Below are positions 5,849-5,966 of a stretch of 5,966 nucleotides of DNA, piece by piece; the first letter of the stretch is position 1; every line of letters begins with the position of its first letter. Made by a program: the position numbers and the translations under genes. This DNA is from JAVEDQ01 sp035468175 (GTDB lineage: Bacteria; Actinomycetota; Actinomycetes; Frankiales; Frankiaceae): NCBI GenBank assembly GCA_035468175.1, contig DATITC010000137.1, positions 1 to 5,966 of the forward strand, written 5' to 3'. The notes beneath the pieces were generated by a model, which saw only the letters and a program-made list of their open reading frames with translations, did not search any database and was not told the origin of the DNA.

Positions 5849-5966
5849 CGCGGCCCGTGTCGCCAGACGTTGGTAGGCCTGGACGATGTCGTCGACCACC
5901 GTGGCGCGTCCGTTCCGCAGCTGGCGCGGCGTCACCCGCACGGTCGTGATGCCGCACTCGCGGAGC
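5846..5966 (-). CDS. C-terminal end of a DUF559/AbiEi-like protein, partial
   Basis: The open frame enters from the right edge and ends at TGA 5848-5846, giving about 40 residues. It includes LRECGITTVRVTPRQLRNG, followed by an amphipathic helix (VVDDIVQAYQRLA) and a short tail. The sequence L-x-x-x-G-x-x-x-x-RVT-x-x-QL followed by a terminal helix is typical of the last strand and helix of actinobacterial DUF559 proteins. Those proteins have a restriction-endonuclease-like fold and are often annotated next to AbiEi-type antitoxin domains. Catalytic residues would lie outside the window, so activity cannot be judged. The reading frame is well supported by its codon pattern and stop; the family is a moderate-confidence inference. 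Confidence 0.5.
   Translation of the reverse strand, partial: LRECGITTVRVTPRQLRNGRATVVDDIVQAYQRLATRAA

Noticed and set aside
1..5966. CRISPR arrays, tRNA or rRNA genes, transposases
   Set aside because: I saw no regularly spaced repeats, no cloverleaf-like segment, no rRNA sequence and no transposase motif in any frame.

Overview
The window comes from a high-GC actinobacterium. The evidence is the strong G/C bias at third codon positions, the GTG and TTG starts, an actinobacterial-type biotin synthase, and the typical NarL/LuxR-type two-component pair. I cannot fix the genus from the sequence alone.

Layout, left to right. (1) Positions 2-214 hold the C-terminal end of a plus-strand protein with two WWDG-type tryptophan repeats. 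A hairpin overlaps the end of this gene. (2) Positions 298-637 hold the decayed remnant of a RibD_C/dihydrofolate-reductase-like gene, with a large internal deletion and two further frame changes. (3) A probable four-gene unit on the minus strand runs from 4636 down to 634. In transcription order it encodes a small secreted protein that looks like an allene-oxide-cyclase-type barrel, an uncharacterised six-helix membrane protein, a membrane-bound histidine kinase of the HisKA_3 class, and its NarL-type response regulator. Spacing is tight (14 nt, 32 nt, then a TTGA stop/start overlap). The kinase and regulator are an obvious sensor/regulator pair, and the secreted and membrane proteins may supply its signal or be its target. 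(4) Positions 4778-5770 hold an intact bioB (biotin synthase), divergent from the four-gene unit. (5) After a strong inverted repeat, the window ends in the C-terminus of a convergent minus-strand gene, possibly of the DUF559/AbiEi-like type.

The most notable observation is a run of frame lesions. The RibD_C remnant, the response regulator and the kinase all carry broken reading frames between about 298 and 3240, while the membrane protein, the secreted protein and bioB read cleanly. The kinase keeps one long open frame only because a -1 and a +1 change about 155 bp apart cancel out, which scrambles about 50 residues and removes two predicted membrane helices. Either this locus is decaying or the sequence contains local indel errors. 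The data in hand cannot separate these.
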